Assembly (NCBI GenBank): GCA_020249265.1
Contig: JADCGA010000010.1
Span: forward strand, 86,891-150,890
From: Roseomonas sp.
GTDB lineage: Bacteria > Pseudomonadota > Alphaproteobacteria > Acetobacterales > Acetobacteraceae
DNA length: 64,000 nt
Direction: 5' to 3'
The position numbers were made by a program, and so were the translations under genes. Of the stretch, positions 46,083-54,326 are shown one piece after another. The notes beneath the pieces are model-generated. The model saw only the letters and a list, made by a program, of their open reading frames with translations, searched no databases and had not been told where the DNA came from. Position 1 is the stretch's first letter. Each line of letters opens with the position of its first letter.

Positions 46083-47020
46083 TGGCGCGCTTCGGGCCGA
46101 AGGCCGAGTGCTGCTTCCTCACCAGCTGCTGCTGTTAGGTAAGCCGCATAGGCTTTGGCATCACGCAAATCCTCGGTCATGCCGAGCCTTGTCATGACAG
46201 CCTTAACGGAAGGTGAGCGTAACGCCGCAGTGAAGGCGGTTTCCAGCCTTTGGCGCTCCGCCGCCGGCATATTGGGCGGGCCGATCAACCCGAAAGGCGC
46301 GGTTTCCGCAAGCCCATAGCCAAGCTCAACCAGGGTCGGCACATCGGGCCAGCGCGGATTGCGCTGGGGCGACCAAAGCGTGAGCCAGCGCGCATCCCCC
46401 TGATCCACCGCCACATGCAGCCTTGCGCCGCCGGCCATGACATCCAGATCACCCGCCATCAGCGCTTCCGCGCCTTCAGCAGCCCCCCGGAAGGGCAGAT
46501 GCACGACCTGAAGATTTTCCTTCGCCATCAGTCGCGACATGGTGACATGCCCGACCGACCCGACGCCAATAGAGCCAAAGGAAAGCTGGCCGGGCTTCTG
46601 CCGCGCCTCGGCCACAAAATCGCGCCAGCCGCCTGGGAAGCGATCCGTCTTGGCAATCACGCCATAGGTCCCGCCCGCCAGGCACATGATCGGCGTCGCA
46701 TCACGTTCCAGGGAGAAATCAACACCACGTTCCACCAGGGCGCGAAGCGTGACCACCGGAAACAGCATCACCACGGACCCGTCCGGCGGCGCAGCCCGCA
46801 ATTGCGATAAAAGCCGAAGTCCCGTGCGGCTTGGTTTGTTTTCCAGGCGGATTTCTTGGCCTAAAGCCTTGCTCGCGGATTTCGCCAGTGCCCGCATGAG
46901 CTGATCTGTCGCCCCGCCCTCCGCGAAGGGAACCAGAAGGGTCACGCCGCGCTGCTCCGCCTGCGCCAAGGATGGCGCGGCAAGCAAGCCGGCGCTCAAG
47001 AGGAATAGCCGCCGCTTCAT
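46079..47020 (-). CDS. Tripartite tricarboxylate transporter receptor (Bug family)
   Basis: The 313-residue binding protein begins MKRRLFLLSAGLLAAPSLAQA, a signal peptide. It has VTLLVPFAEGGATDQLMRALAKSASKALG, LENKPSRTGLRLL, FGSIGVGSVGHVTMSRL and VPTLVELGYGL. The ligand is unknown and no membrane partner is in the window. Its position between an alarmone hydrolase and Maf, with four-base overlaps on both sides, makes it part of one operon, an unusual setting for a Bug gene. Confidence 0.9.
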   Translation of the reverse strand: MKRRLFLLSAGLLAAPSLAQAEQRGVTLLVPFAEGGATDQLMRALAKSASKALGQEIRLENKPSRTGLRLLSQLRAAPPDGSVVMLFPVVTLRALVERGVDFSLERDATPIMCLAGGTYGVIAKTDRFPGGWRDFVAEARQKPGQLSFGSIGVGSVGHVTMSRLMAKENLQVVHLPFRGAAEGAEALMAGDLDVMAGGARLHVAVDQGDARWLTLWSPQRNPRWPDVPTLVELGYGLAETAPFGLIGPPNMPAAERQRLETAFTAALRSPSVKAVMTRLGMTEDLRDAKAYAAYLTAAAGEEAALGLRPEARQ

Positions 47021-47568
47021 GGCATTTCGCTCGCCAATCGGGCCAGCGCCGCACGATAGGTCGTGTCAAACAGTGTATCCAACCCCGGATTGACGCCCTT
47101 CAGCCCCGCCGCCACGCGCCCGGCCCAGCCCACATATTCAATGCGGCGCGCATGATTCCAATTCGCCGGGGGGCTATCGGCGATGGAACGCAGATTCGAA
47201 ATCTTATCAGCTAGTTTCAATTGCTTGGCCGCTTCGCTATGCTTTGGCGCCTGGCTGATCTGCAAGGCCTTCCTGATTTCCTTAGGCTTTTCTTTATCAT
47301 CGGTCGCTTCCGCCACCAAGCCCGCAATGAGGGGGCCGAAAACCGCGACCAGATCGGCGTCAGTGGTCTCGGTATCCTCAACCGTGTCGTGCAGCAGCCC
47401 GGCCAGGATGGCTTCTTCCGGCGCGCCATGTTCGGCCAGGATCGCGGCGACCTCGATCACATGGTTCACATAGGGTTCGGCAGCCGCGCCCTTCCGCACC
47501 TGCCCGGCATGGGCGCGGGCGGCGAAAAGCGTGGCGCGCAGAAGCTGCGCTGAAAAGCTGGCTTCCAT
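47017..47568 (-). CDS. MESH1-like small alarmone hydrolase (HD domain)
   Basis: The 183-residue protein consists of an HD hydrolase domain only: RATLFAARAHAGQVRKG, PYVNHVIEVAAILAE, LAGLLHDTVEDTETT (metal-binding HD), LVAEATDDKEKPKE and KLADKISNLRSIA. This is the ppGpp-hydrolase part of RelA/SpoT without the synthetase, TGS or ACT domains, as in the eukaryotic MESH1 and bacterial small alarmone hydrolases. It should remove pyrophosphate from (p)ppGpp; NADPH is a reported alternative for MESH1. It starts an overlapping operon with the Bug receptor and Maf. Confidence 0.85.
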   Translation of the reverse strand: MEASFSAQLLRATLFAARAHAGQVRKGAAAEPYVNHVIEVAAILAEHGAPEEAILAGLLHDTVEDTETTDADLVAVFGPLIAGLVAEATDDKEKPKEIRKALQISQAPKHSEAAKQLKLADKISNLRSIADSPPANWNHARRIEYVGWAGRVAAGLKGVNPGLDTLFDTTYRAALARLASEMP

Positions 47569-47642
47569 GGTGGTTCACTAGCGCCCCAGGGCAGAATCGG
47601 AAAGGGGATGCAAGGGGCGCCAAAGCCTGATATGGGGCCAGA

Positions 47643-48617
47643 ATGCCGTCAGAAACCATAACGCGCCGCGCTTTGATCGCGGCCAGCCCGCTGCTTGCTG
47701 CCCCCGCGCTGGCACAGGCGCCCTTTCCCAACCGGCCCATCCGCCTCGTGGTGGGCTTCACCCCGGGCGGCGCCACCGATATCTCCGCCCGCGCCTTTGC
47801 GCCCAAAATGTCGGAAGTGCTGGGCCAGCCCGTGATTGTGGAAAACCGCCCCGGCGCCGGCAGCAACCTTGCCACTGAACTCGTCGCCCGCAGCCCCGCT
47901 GATGGTTACACGATCCTGCTGGCAACCCTCGGCGCTTTGGTGATCAGCCCCATGGTGATGCGCTTGCCGATAGACCCGGCGCGGGATCTGGTACCGATTT
48001 CCATCGCGGTTGACCTGTTCAATATCCTGACCGTGCCGGCGGAACGGCCCTGGAATACTGCGGCTGATATCATAGCGGCGGCCAAGGCGCGGCCCGGAGA
48101 ACTTTCCTGGGGGCATAGCGGCATTGGCAGCGCGCCCCAACTGGCCGGCTTGCTCTTCGCCAAAATGGCCGGGATTGAAACGATCGAGGTCTCCTATCGC
48201 GGCGGGGGCTTGGTGGCGACTGATTTGATTTCCGGTCGGCTCGATTACGGCTTTCCGACCTCACCCTCGGTCAAGACGCATATCGAAGCGGGTCGGCTGC
48301 GCGGGCTTGCGGTACCAACGCTGCAGCGCTCTCGGCTTTTGCCCAATATCCCGACGGTCGCGGAAAGCGGCCTGCCCGGCTTCAATGTGCCATCCTGGTA
48401 TGCGGTGGTGGCGCCGCGCGGGACGCCAGAACCCGCCGTTGAACGGATGGCCCATGCCATGCGGATCGCTTTGGAAGACAGGGATGTGGTCGGCATTCTG
48501 AACCGCAATGGGCTGGAAGCCATGCCCTCAACCCCGGCGGAATTCGCTGCCGCCTGGGCGGCGGAACGGACCAAATGGGAACCGATCATTCGCGAAAGCG
48601 GCATCAGGATCGAATAG
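47643..48617 (+). CDS. Tripartite tricarboxylate transporter receptor (Bug family)
   Basis: The 324-residue protein begins with TRRALIAASPLLAAPALAQ, a signal peptide with a Tat-like twin Arg. The mature part has NRPIRLVVGFTPGGATDISARAFAPKMSEVLG, VENRPGAGSNLATELVARSPADGYT and VPSWYAVVAPRGTPEPAV. It is an orphan and is divergent from the MESH1-like operon. It is different enough from the other two Bug proteins to suggest another solute. Confidence 0.9.
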   Translation: MPSETITRRALIAASPLLAAPALAQAPFPNRPIRLVVGFTPGGATDISARAFAPKMSEVLGQPVIVENRPGAGSNLATELVARSPADGYTILLATLGALVISPMVMRLPIDPARDLVPISIAVDLFNILTVPAERPWNTAADIIAAAKARPGELSWGHSGIGSAPQLAGLLFAKMAGIETIEVSYRGGGLVATDLISGRLDYGFPTSPSVKTHIEAGRLRGLAVPTLQRSRLLPNIPTVAESGLPGFNVPSWYAVVAPRGTPEPAVERMAHAMRIALEDRDVVGILNRNGLEAMPSTPAEFAAAWAAERTKWEPIIRESGIRIE

Positions 48618-48668
48618 CGGCACGGGGCTTATTTGGCGTATAGGAAGGGCAGAAAGGATACTCTGCCC

Positions 48669-49934
48669 GTGAACGCCATGCCCCCCGATGCTGCCCAAGC
48701 CCTGGAGATTGCCGCGCGCGCCGCGCGTGCCGCCACAAGCGCGCTGGCGGCGGCGCCACGCGCGGTGAAGGATCAGGCGCTGCTTTTGGCGGCGGCAGCC
48801 TTGCGCGAACATGAAGCGCAGATCATCGCGGCCAATGCTGAAGACATCGCCGCGGCACCTGGGCTGACCCCGGCCTTTCGTGACCGGCTGCTGCTGAACC
48901 CGGCGCGGGTGGAAGCCATGGCGAAGGGCTTGGAAGAAGTGGCCGCGCTGCCTGACCCCGTTGGCCGCGTGCTGGCGGAATGGCAGCGCCCCAATGGGCT
49001 CCGCTTGCAGCGCGTGGCGCAGCCCTTGGGCGTGATTGGCATGATTTTCGAAAGCCGGCCCAATGTCACCGCCGATGCTGCTGCGCTCTGCCTGAAATCC
49101 GGCAATGCGGTGATTTTGCGCGGCGGGTCGGAGAGTCTGCGCAGCGCCGCCGCGATTCATGCCTGCATGGTGCAAGGGCTGAAGCTGGCCGGCCTACCGG
49201 AAGCGGCGGTGCAGGTGGCACCGAGTGCTGACCGCGCCTTTGTCGGCGCCATGCTGCGCGCTTCGGGCTTGATTGATTTGATCGTGCCGCGCGGCGGCAA
49301 GGGCCTGGTGACGCGCGTTTTGGAAGAAGCGCGCGTGCCCGTGCTGGCCCATGCCGAAGGGCTTTGCCATACTTACATCCACGCCGGGGCGGATCACGCC
49401 ATGGCGCGCGCGGTGCTCGCCAATGCCAAGATGCGCCGCACTGGCGTTTGTGGCTCGACGGAAACCCTGCTGATTGATGCCGCCATCGCGCCCACGCTTT
49501 TGCCCGCCCTGATTGCGGATTTGCGTGCGCTAGGCTGCGATTTCCGTGCCGATGACGCCGCGCGGGCCATTGTGCCGGGCCTGACCGCCGCCACTGATGA
49601 GGATTACGCGACCGAATGGCTGGATGCGATCCTGTCGGTGAAGGTCGTTGCCAGCGTTGACGAAGCGCTTGCCCATATCCGCCGCTTCGGCAGTGAGCAT
49701 ACGGAAGCGATCATCACCGAAGATGCCGCTGCCGCGCAGCAATTCCTGGATGGCATTGCCTCGGCGGTCGGGCTTTGGAATGCGTCCACGCAATTCTGCG
49801 ATGGTGCGGAATTCGGCTTCGGGGCGGAAATCGGCATAGCAACGGGGCGGCTGCATGCGCGCGGGCCTGTGGGGCTCGAACAGCTTTGCACCTATCGCTA
49901 CAAGATTTTCGGCACGGGGCAGATACGGTTGTGA
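48669..49934 (+). CDS. proA: Gamma-glutamyl phosphate reductase
   Basis: The 421-residue enzyme reduces glutamyl-5-phosphate to the semialdehyde in proline synthesis. It has PLGVIGMIFESRPNVTADAAALCLKSGNAVILRGGSE and the catalytic Cys in KMRRTGVCGSTETLL. The GTG at 48669 follows AAAGGA at about ten bases and gives the usual length; ATG 48678 is the alternative. proB is not adjacent. It overlaps the following exported gene by TGATG. Confidence 0.95.
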   Translation: MNAMPPDAAQALEIAARAARAATSALAAAPRAVKDQALLLAAAALREHEAQIIAANAEDIAAAPGLTPAFRDRLLLNPARVEAMAKGLEEVAALPDPVGRVLAEWQRPNGLRLQRVAQPLGVIGMIFESRPNVTADAAALCLKSGNAVILRGGSESLRSAAAIHACMVQGLKLAGLPEAAVQVAPSADRAFVGAMLRASGLIDLIVPRGGKGLVTRVLEEARVPVLAHAEGLCHTYIHAGADHAMARAVLANAKMRRTGVCGSTETLLIDAAIAPTLLPALIADLRALGCDFRADDAARAIVPGLTAATDEDYATEWLDAILSVKVVASVDEALAHIRRFGSEHTEAIITEDAAAAQQFLDGIASAVGLWNASTQFCDGAEFGFGAEIGIATGRLHARGPVGLEQLCTYRYKIFGTGQIRL

Positions 49935-50791
49935 TGGGGCGGCGGTTTTTCGCGGCGCTGCTGATTGGCCTTGCGCTTGCGACAGCCGCTAAGGCCGCCT
50001 GCCCGGATGATGCGGCGATTGCGCGCTTTGCCGGGCAGGTCTTGCAGCGCCAATCACCAACGCCTTTCGCCGCACTCTCCCCCGCTGATGGCCGCTGCGT
50101 GCAGGAAAAGCTGGTGGCGATTTTCGCTCAATCCTTCGGTGACATCGTCGGCTTCAAGCTTGGCCTGACCAATCCCGCCATCCAGCAGCGCTTCGGGATT
50201 GATCACCCGATCCGTGGCGCGATTTTCCACGCCACCTTGCGCGCGAGTTCGGGCGCTGAGATCGAAGCACGCTTCGCCGCTGTGCCGGTGCTGGAAGCGG
50301 ATATGTTGATGCGCATCGGCATGGGTGGCGTGGAGGCCGCACTCAATGATCACGCCGCGCTGATCCGCCATATTGATCAGGTGATTCCCTTCATTGAATT
50401 GCCCGATCTTGTCTATGCGCCGGAGCATCGCCCAAGCCTTGGCGATCTGCTTGCGGTCAATGTCGGCGCGCGGCTTGGCGTGGTGGGCAAGCCGATTGCC
50501 GTCACACCCAGCGCTGACTTTATTGCGGCCCTGGGGCGCATGAGTATTTCACTCCACCAGGATGGGCGCGAAGTCTCTCGTGCGCCTGGCGCTGCCGTTC
50601 TGGGCCATCCTTTGAATGCGCTCGCCTGGATTGCGCGGGATTTGGCCCGCGATGGGCGGCCTTTGCGCGCGGGGGATGTAGTTTCGCTCGGCTCCTTCTC
50701 CCCGCCCCAGCCGGTGGTGGCGGGGCAGGCCTGGGTCGCGCGCTATGAAGGGCTCGGCGAGGCGCAGGAAGTGCTGGTGCGGTTCAAATAG
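49934..50791 (+). CDS. Exported FAA-hydrolase-like/2-keto-4-pentenoate hydratase-type protein
   Basis: The 285-residue protein begins MGRRFFAALLIGLALATAAKAACPDD, a signal peptide, and then has the hydratase/decarboxylase pattern: GFKLGLTNPAIQQRFGIDHPIRGAIF, FAAVPVLEADMLMRIG, IDQVIPFIELPDLVYA and GDVVSLGSFSPPQPV. Members of this fold are normally cytoplasmic enzymes that use a divalent metal, so the signal peptide is notable. The start overlaps the proA stop (TGATG). Confidence 0.78.
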   Translation: MGRRFFAALLIGLALATAAKAACPDDAAIARFAGQVLQRQSPTPFAALSPADGRCVQEKLVAIFAQSFGDIVGFKLGLTNPAIQQRFGIDHPIRGAIFHATLRASSGAEIEARFAAVPVLEADMLMRIGMGGVEAALNDHAALIRHIDQVIPFIELPDLVYAPEHRPSLGDLLAVNVGARLGVVGKPIAVTPSADFIAALGRMSISLHQDGREVSRAPGAAVLGHPLNALAWIARDLARDGRPLRAGDVVSLGSFSPPQPVVAGQAWVARYEGLGEAQEVLVRFK

Positions 50792-50857
50792 CGCGGGCGC
50801 TTCGCTGAAGCCGCGCCTTCTGCTACAAGTCTGAACGCGCCAAGAAAGACGTCAGCC

Positions 50858-52363
50858 ATGCCCGATACCGCCACACTTCAAAGCCCAAGCACGCCGCTTT
50901 CCGTCGAATATTTCGATGTGCTGATTGTGGGTGCCGGCATTTCCGGCATTGGCGCGGCCTATCACCTCACCACCCAATGCCCCGACAAGCGCTTTGTCGT
51001 GCTGGAGAATGAGGAGAGTTTCGGCGGCACCTGGTGGACGCATAAATACCCCGGCATTCGTTCGGATAGCGACCTGCATACCTTCGGCTATCGCTTCAAG
51101 CCCTGGCGCGGCGCACCCATCGCGACCGCCGAAGAAATCCTGCGCTATATGGGCGAAGTCATCGCCGAAAATGATCTGGCGCGGCATATCCGCTATCGGC
51201 ACCATATTACGCACGCAAGCTGGGATAGTCAGACCAAGCTTTGGACCTTGGAAGTCTTGGACAAAACCACTGGCCTTCCCCGCCGCTTCACCGGCAAGTT
51301 TTTGTATATGTGCCAGGGCTATTACCGTCAGTATCAGGGCTACATGCCGGAATGGCCGAATATGGCGGCCTATCAGGGCCGGCTTGTGCATTCCGAGGAA
51401 TGGCCTGAAGGACTGGACTACGCTGACAAGCGCGTTGTGGTCATTGGGTCAGGGGCGAGTGCTGCCACGATCATCCCGGCCATGGCCGCCAAGGCCGCGC
51501 ATGTTGTGATGTTGCAGCGTTCGCCCACTTATTTCCGCGTGGGCCGCAACGCCATCGAAATCGCCGAGGAATTGCGGACGCTTGGCATTTCCGAAGACTG
51601 GATTCACGAAATCACGCGCCGCAAAATCCTGTTCGAGCAAGCAAAATTCGCAAAACAGACCTTCACGCAACCGGAGATGGTCAAGGAAGCGCTGCTGGAT
51701 GGTATCCGTAACATTGTCGGGCAGGATTACGATATCGAGACCCATTTCACGCCGCGATATCGCCCCTGGCGGCAACGTATGGCCTTTGTGCCGAATGGCG
51801 ATCTGTTCCATGGCATCGCGAGTGGCAAGGCCAGCGTGGTGACCGATGAGATCGATGGATTTTCGGAAAAAGGTATTGTCACCAAATCCGGTCAGGAAAT
51901 TGAAGCGGATATCATTGTCGCTGCCACCGGCTTCAACCTGAATGTGCTGGGCGATATTGCTTTTGAAATTAATGGCAAGCCGCTCGATTTCCATGAAACC
52001 GTGACCTATCGCGGCATGATGTTCACCGGCATTCCCAATATGGTTTGGGTCTTCGGCTATTTCCGCGCTTCCTGGACTCTGCGCGCTGATTTGGTTGGTG
52101 ATTTTGTCTGCAAATTGCTGAAGCATATGGATGCGAAGGGCAAGGCGCAGGTCGAAGTGGCGCTGCGCGAAGAAGATCATAACATGCCCATCCTGCCCTG
52201 GATTGATCCGGAAAATTTCAATCCCGGCTATCTGATGCGCGGCATGCATCTGCTGCCGCAGCACGGCGACAAGCCCGAATGGATGCATAATCAGGATTAT
52301 TGGGCCGAGAAGGATGAATTCCCCCAAATAGACCTGAACGACGCTGCTTTTGTGTATAGGTAA
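50858..52363 (+). CDS. Flavin-containing (Baeyer-Villiger-type) monooxygenase
   Basis: The 501-residue protein has an FAD-binding GAGISGIGAAYH near residue 27, FGGTWWTHKYPGIRSDSDLHTFGYRF, the family fingerprint F/Y-x-G-x-x-x-H-x-x-x-W-P as YQGRLVHSEEWPEGL, and a second Rossmann motif VIGSGASAATIIP for NADPH. It should insert oxygen into a ketone or oxidise a heteroatom with NADPH and O2. No pathway genes surround it, so its substrate is open. Confidence 0.9.
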   Translation: MPDTATLQSPSTPLSVEYFDVLIVGAGISGIGAAYHLTTQCPDKRFVVLENEESFGGTWWTHKYPGIRSDSDLHTFGYRFKPWRGAPIATAEEILRYMGEVIAENDLARHIRYRHHITHASWDSQTKLWTLEVLDKTTGLPRRFTGKFLYMCQGYYRQYQGYMPEWPNMAAYQGRLVHSEEWPEGLDYADKRVVVIGSGASAATIIPAMAAKAAHVVMLQRSPTYFRVGRNAIEIAEELRTLGISEDWIHEITRRKILFEQAKFAKQTFTQPEMVKEALLDGIRNIVGQDYDIETHFTPRYRPWRQRMAFVPNGDLFHGIASGKASVVTDEIDGFSEKGIVTKSGQEIEADIIVAATGFNLNVLGDIAFEINGKPLDFHETVTYRGMMFTGIPNMVWVFGYFRASWTLRADLVGDFVCKLLKHMDAKGKAQVEVALREEDHNMPILPWIDPENFNPGYLMRGMHLLPQHGDKPEWMHNQDYWAEKDEFPQIDLNDAAFVYR

Positions 52364-52424
52364 CCGCCCGGCGCGCCATGGCAGGCCAATTCACCTTGGC
52401 GCCTGAGCGGTTTATGTTCAGCGC

Positions 52425-53033
52425 ATGATCCCATCCCGCTTCGGCGATGGTCGGCGCCGTCGCATTGGCCTTTTGGGCGGGTCCTTCAACCCGGCCCATG
52501 CCGGGCATCTCCATGTCGCGCGCCACGCCATGCGGGCGCTGGGGCTGGATCAGGTTTGGCTGATGGTCTCGCCGGGTAATCCGCTGAAGCCGCGCGCGGG
52601 CATGGCGCCGCTGGCTGAGCGCCTGGCCAGCGCGCGGGGCATTGCCGATGGCAGGCGCGTGATTGCGACCGATATCGAAAGGGTTTTGGCCACACGCTTC
52701 ACGGCCGATACGCTGGCAAAACTGCGCCGGCGCTTCCCTCGTGCCATCTTCGTGTTTCTGATCGGCGCGGATAATCTGGTGCAGCTGCCTCGCTGGAAAT
52801 CATGGCGCCGCATCGCCACTTCAATAGCTCTGGCGGTGCTGCCCCGCCCGGGCTGGACAAGAAAGGCACTGCATGGGGCAGCGGCTTCGGTACTGCGGCG
52901 CCAGCGTTGCCGGCCCGGCGCGTTGCTTGCCAGCCCGAAGCGGGCTACCAAACGCGCCAGATGGTGTTTCGTTTCCGCCCGGGAACACGCGGCATCCGCC
53001 ACCGCAATCAGGGCGGCAGCGCTGCACCCGTGA
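52425..53033 (+). CDS. nadD: Nicotinate-nucleotide adenylyltransferase
   Basis: The 202-residue protein has the nucleotidyltransferase motif IGLLGGSFNPAHAGHLHVARHAM, SPGNPLKP, the loop IFVFLIGADNLVQLPRWKSWRRI, and SATAIRAA near the end where the ISSTxIR motif occurs. It makes deamido-NAD from nicotinate mononucleotide. It heads the nadD-rsfS-rlmH group on one transcript. The ATG at 52425 has no strong ribosome site. Confidence 0.92.
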   Translation: MIPSRFGDGRRRRIGLLGGSFNPAHAGHLHVARHAMRALGLDQVWLMVSPGNPLKPRAGMAPLAERLASARGIADGRRVIATDIERVLATRFTADTLAKLRRRFPRAIFVFLIGADNLVQLPRWKSWRRIATSIALAVLPRPGWTRKALHGAAASVLRRQRCRPGALLASPKRATKRARWCFVSAREHAASATAIRAAALHP

Positions 53034-53048
53034 CACTTGGATAAAGAC

Positions 53049-53054
53049 AGGAGG
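53049..53054 (+). promoter_or_regulatory. Perfect AGGAGG ribosome site ahead of an ATA codon
   Basis: AGGAGG at 53049-53054 is followed after five bases (CGGCC) by ATA at 53060, which is in frame with rsfS. The spacing is ideal for a start codon there, and there is no other standard start close by; the next in-frame start is GTG at 53147. Confidence 0.75.
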
Positions 53055-53059
53055 CGGCC

Positions 53060-53812
53060 ATAGCCCGCAAGCCCACCCCGGCTGAAGAAAGCCCAAAGCG
53101 GCGCGTCGCCGCCGAGCAAAAACCCAAAGCCGCGACCAAGGCAAAGGTGAGTGCCAAGCCGAAAGCTGCCGCCGCGCCCAAGGCGAAGGCCGCGCCGAAA
53201 ATGACTGCCGCCAAGCCAGCGCCAAAGCCTTCCGCCAAGGCCAGCAAGGCCACGCCGAAAACTGCGGCTGCCGCGCCAGCGCCGAAGCGCGCCGCTGCTA
53301 AAGCCGCCGCAGCTAAGCCAGCGCCAAAGCCTGCCGCCAAGGCCAGCAAGGCCGCGGCTAAGGCGAAGGCCGAGCCCAAGGCGAAACCCGCCACGAAGGT
53401 CACTGCGCCCCGCCCCGCCCGTGGCAGGCGCCGCGAAAAACTTGCACCGGACCGACTGGAAATACTTGTAGAGGCAGCGCGCCAAAGCCTGGAAGACGAC
53501 AAGGCTGAAAACATCGTGGTTTTGGACGTGACTGGCCGCGCTGATTACACGGACCGCCTGATCATCGCGACCGGCCAGGTTGAGCGCCAATTGCAAGCCA
53601 TGGCGACGCATTTGGATGAAGCACTCGGCAAGGCCGGGTTGCACATTAAGCGCGATGCCATTCAGGCCTCCCCCGATTGGGTGCTGATTGATGCGGGTGA
53701 TCTGGTGATCCATCTGTTCCGCCCGGATGCGCGCGAGCTCTATCGCCTGGAACGCATGTGGGGCCCGGAAAGCCCACTGACGACGGAGGCTTCCGACGCC
53801 GCGCCCGAGTAA
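53060..53812 (+). CDS. rsfS: Ribosomal silencing factor RsfS with long Ala/Lys/Pro N-terminal tail
   Basis: The conserved RsfS domain is at the C-terminus ([40 protein letters not shown] ... [30 protein letters not shown]). RsfS binds ribosomal protein L14 and blocks subunit joining in starvation. It is preceded by more than 100 residues of Ala, Lys and Pro, with repeated [15 protein letters not shown] units, resembling histone H1-type tails. The ATA at 53060 after AGGAGG would give 250 residues; the first standard start is GTG 53147, giving 221. Usual RsfS proteins are about 105-150 residues. The 39-bp direct repeat is at 53213-53251 and 53315-53353. Confidence 0.85.
   Translation: MARKPTPAEESPKRRVAAEQKPKAATKAKVSAKPKAAAAPKAKAAPKMTAAKPAPKPSAKASKATPKTAAAAPAPKRAAAKAAAAKPAPKPAAKASKAAAKAKAEPKAKPATKVTAPRPARGRRREKLAPDRLEILVEAARQSLEDDKAENIVVLDVTGRADYTDRLIIATGQVERQLQAMATHLDEALGKAGLHIKRDAIQASPDWVLIDAGDLVIHLFRPDARELYRLERMWGPESPLTTEASDAAPE
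53213..53353 (+). repeat. 39-bp direct repeat within the rsfS tail
   Basis: Bases 53213-53251 and 53315-53353 are 38 of 39 identical and encode the same KPAPKPxAKASKA unit. The repeat shows that the tail grew by internal duplication. Confidence 0.8.
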
Positions 53813-54269
53813 GATCATTGCCATCGGGCGCATCAAGCCCGGGCCAGAAGCCGCCCTCTACGCGCTTTACGCGGCGCGGCTGCGCCCGGCGCCCGAATTG
53901 GTCGAAATCCCCGAAGCGCGCGGCAGCGAAGCCGAAATCCGCCGCCGCGAAGGCGCTGCCATCCTGGCCGCCATTCCCGCCGGCGCGGTGCCGGTGGCCT
54001 TGGACCTTGGCGGCGCCATGCCCGATACGGAAAGCTTGACCGCGCTGCTGACGCGCTGGGATGAGGCCGGGCGCAACGCCTGCTTCATCATTGGCGGGGC
54101 GGAGGGGTTGGACCAGGCCGTACAGGCGCGCGCGGAGTATCGTCTTTCGCTCGGCCCTCTCACCTGGCCGCATTTTTTGGTGCGCGGCATGCTGGCGGAA
54201 CAGCTTTACCGGGTGCAGGCGATCCGCACTGGCCATCCTTATCATCGTACTTGGCGGCCAAATGCCTGA
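53811..54269 (+). CDS. rlmH: 23S rRNA pseudouridine-1915 N3-methyltransferase RlmH
   Basis: The frame encodes a full RlmH core: [24 protein letters not shown] at the N-terminus, [73 protein letters not shown] (SPOUT knot and active-site loop) at the C-terminus. About 152 residues, close to the family's 155. However, no ATG, GTG or TTG occurs in frame from the upstream TGA to the first family residue; the first standard start (TTG 53898) would remove the first 29 residues, including the first strand of the fold. The frame start overlaps the rsfS TAA. ATC 53814 or ATT 53817 are possible starts. The coordinate given is the first codon of the conserved region. Confidence 0.82.
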   Translation, partial: KIIAIGRIKPGPEAALYALYAARLRPAPELVEIPEARGSEAEIRRREGAAILAAIPAGAVPVALDLGGAMPDTESLTALLTRWDEAGRNACFIIGGAEGLDQAVQARAEYRLSLGPLTWPHFLVRGMLAEQLYRVQAIRTGHPYHRTWRPNA

Positions 54270-54326
54270 TCAAGTGAGCGCAAGAAGCGGATGGCGCGAT
54301 ATGGGGGAACCGCCGAACATACTGGC

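Noticed and set aside
53898..54269. RlmH starting at TTG 53898
   Set aside because: It removes the first strand and helix of the fold; the conserved frame clearly begins near 53811.
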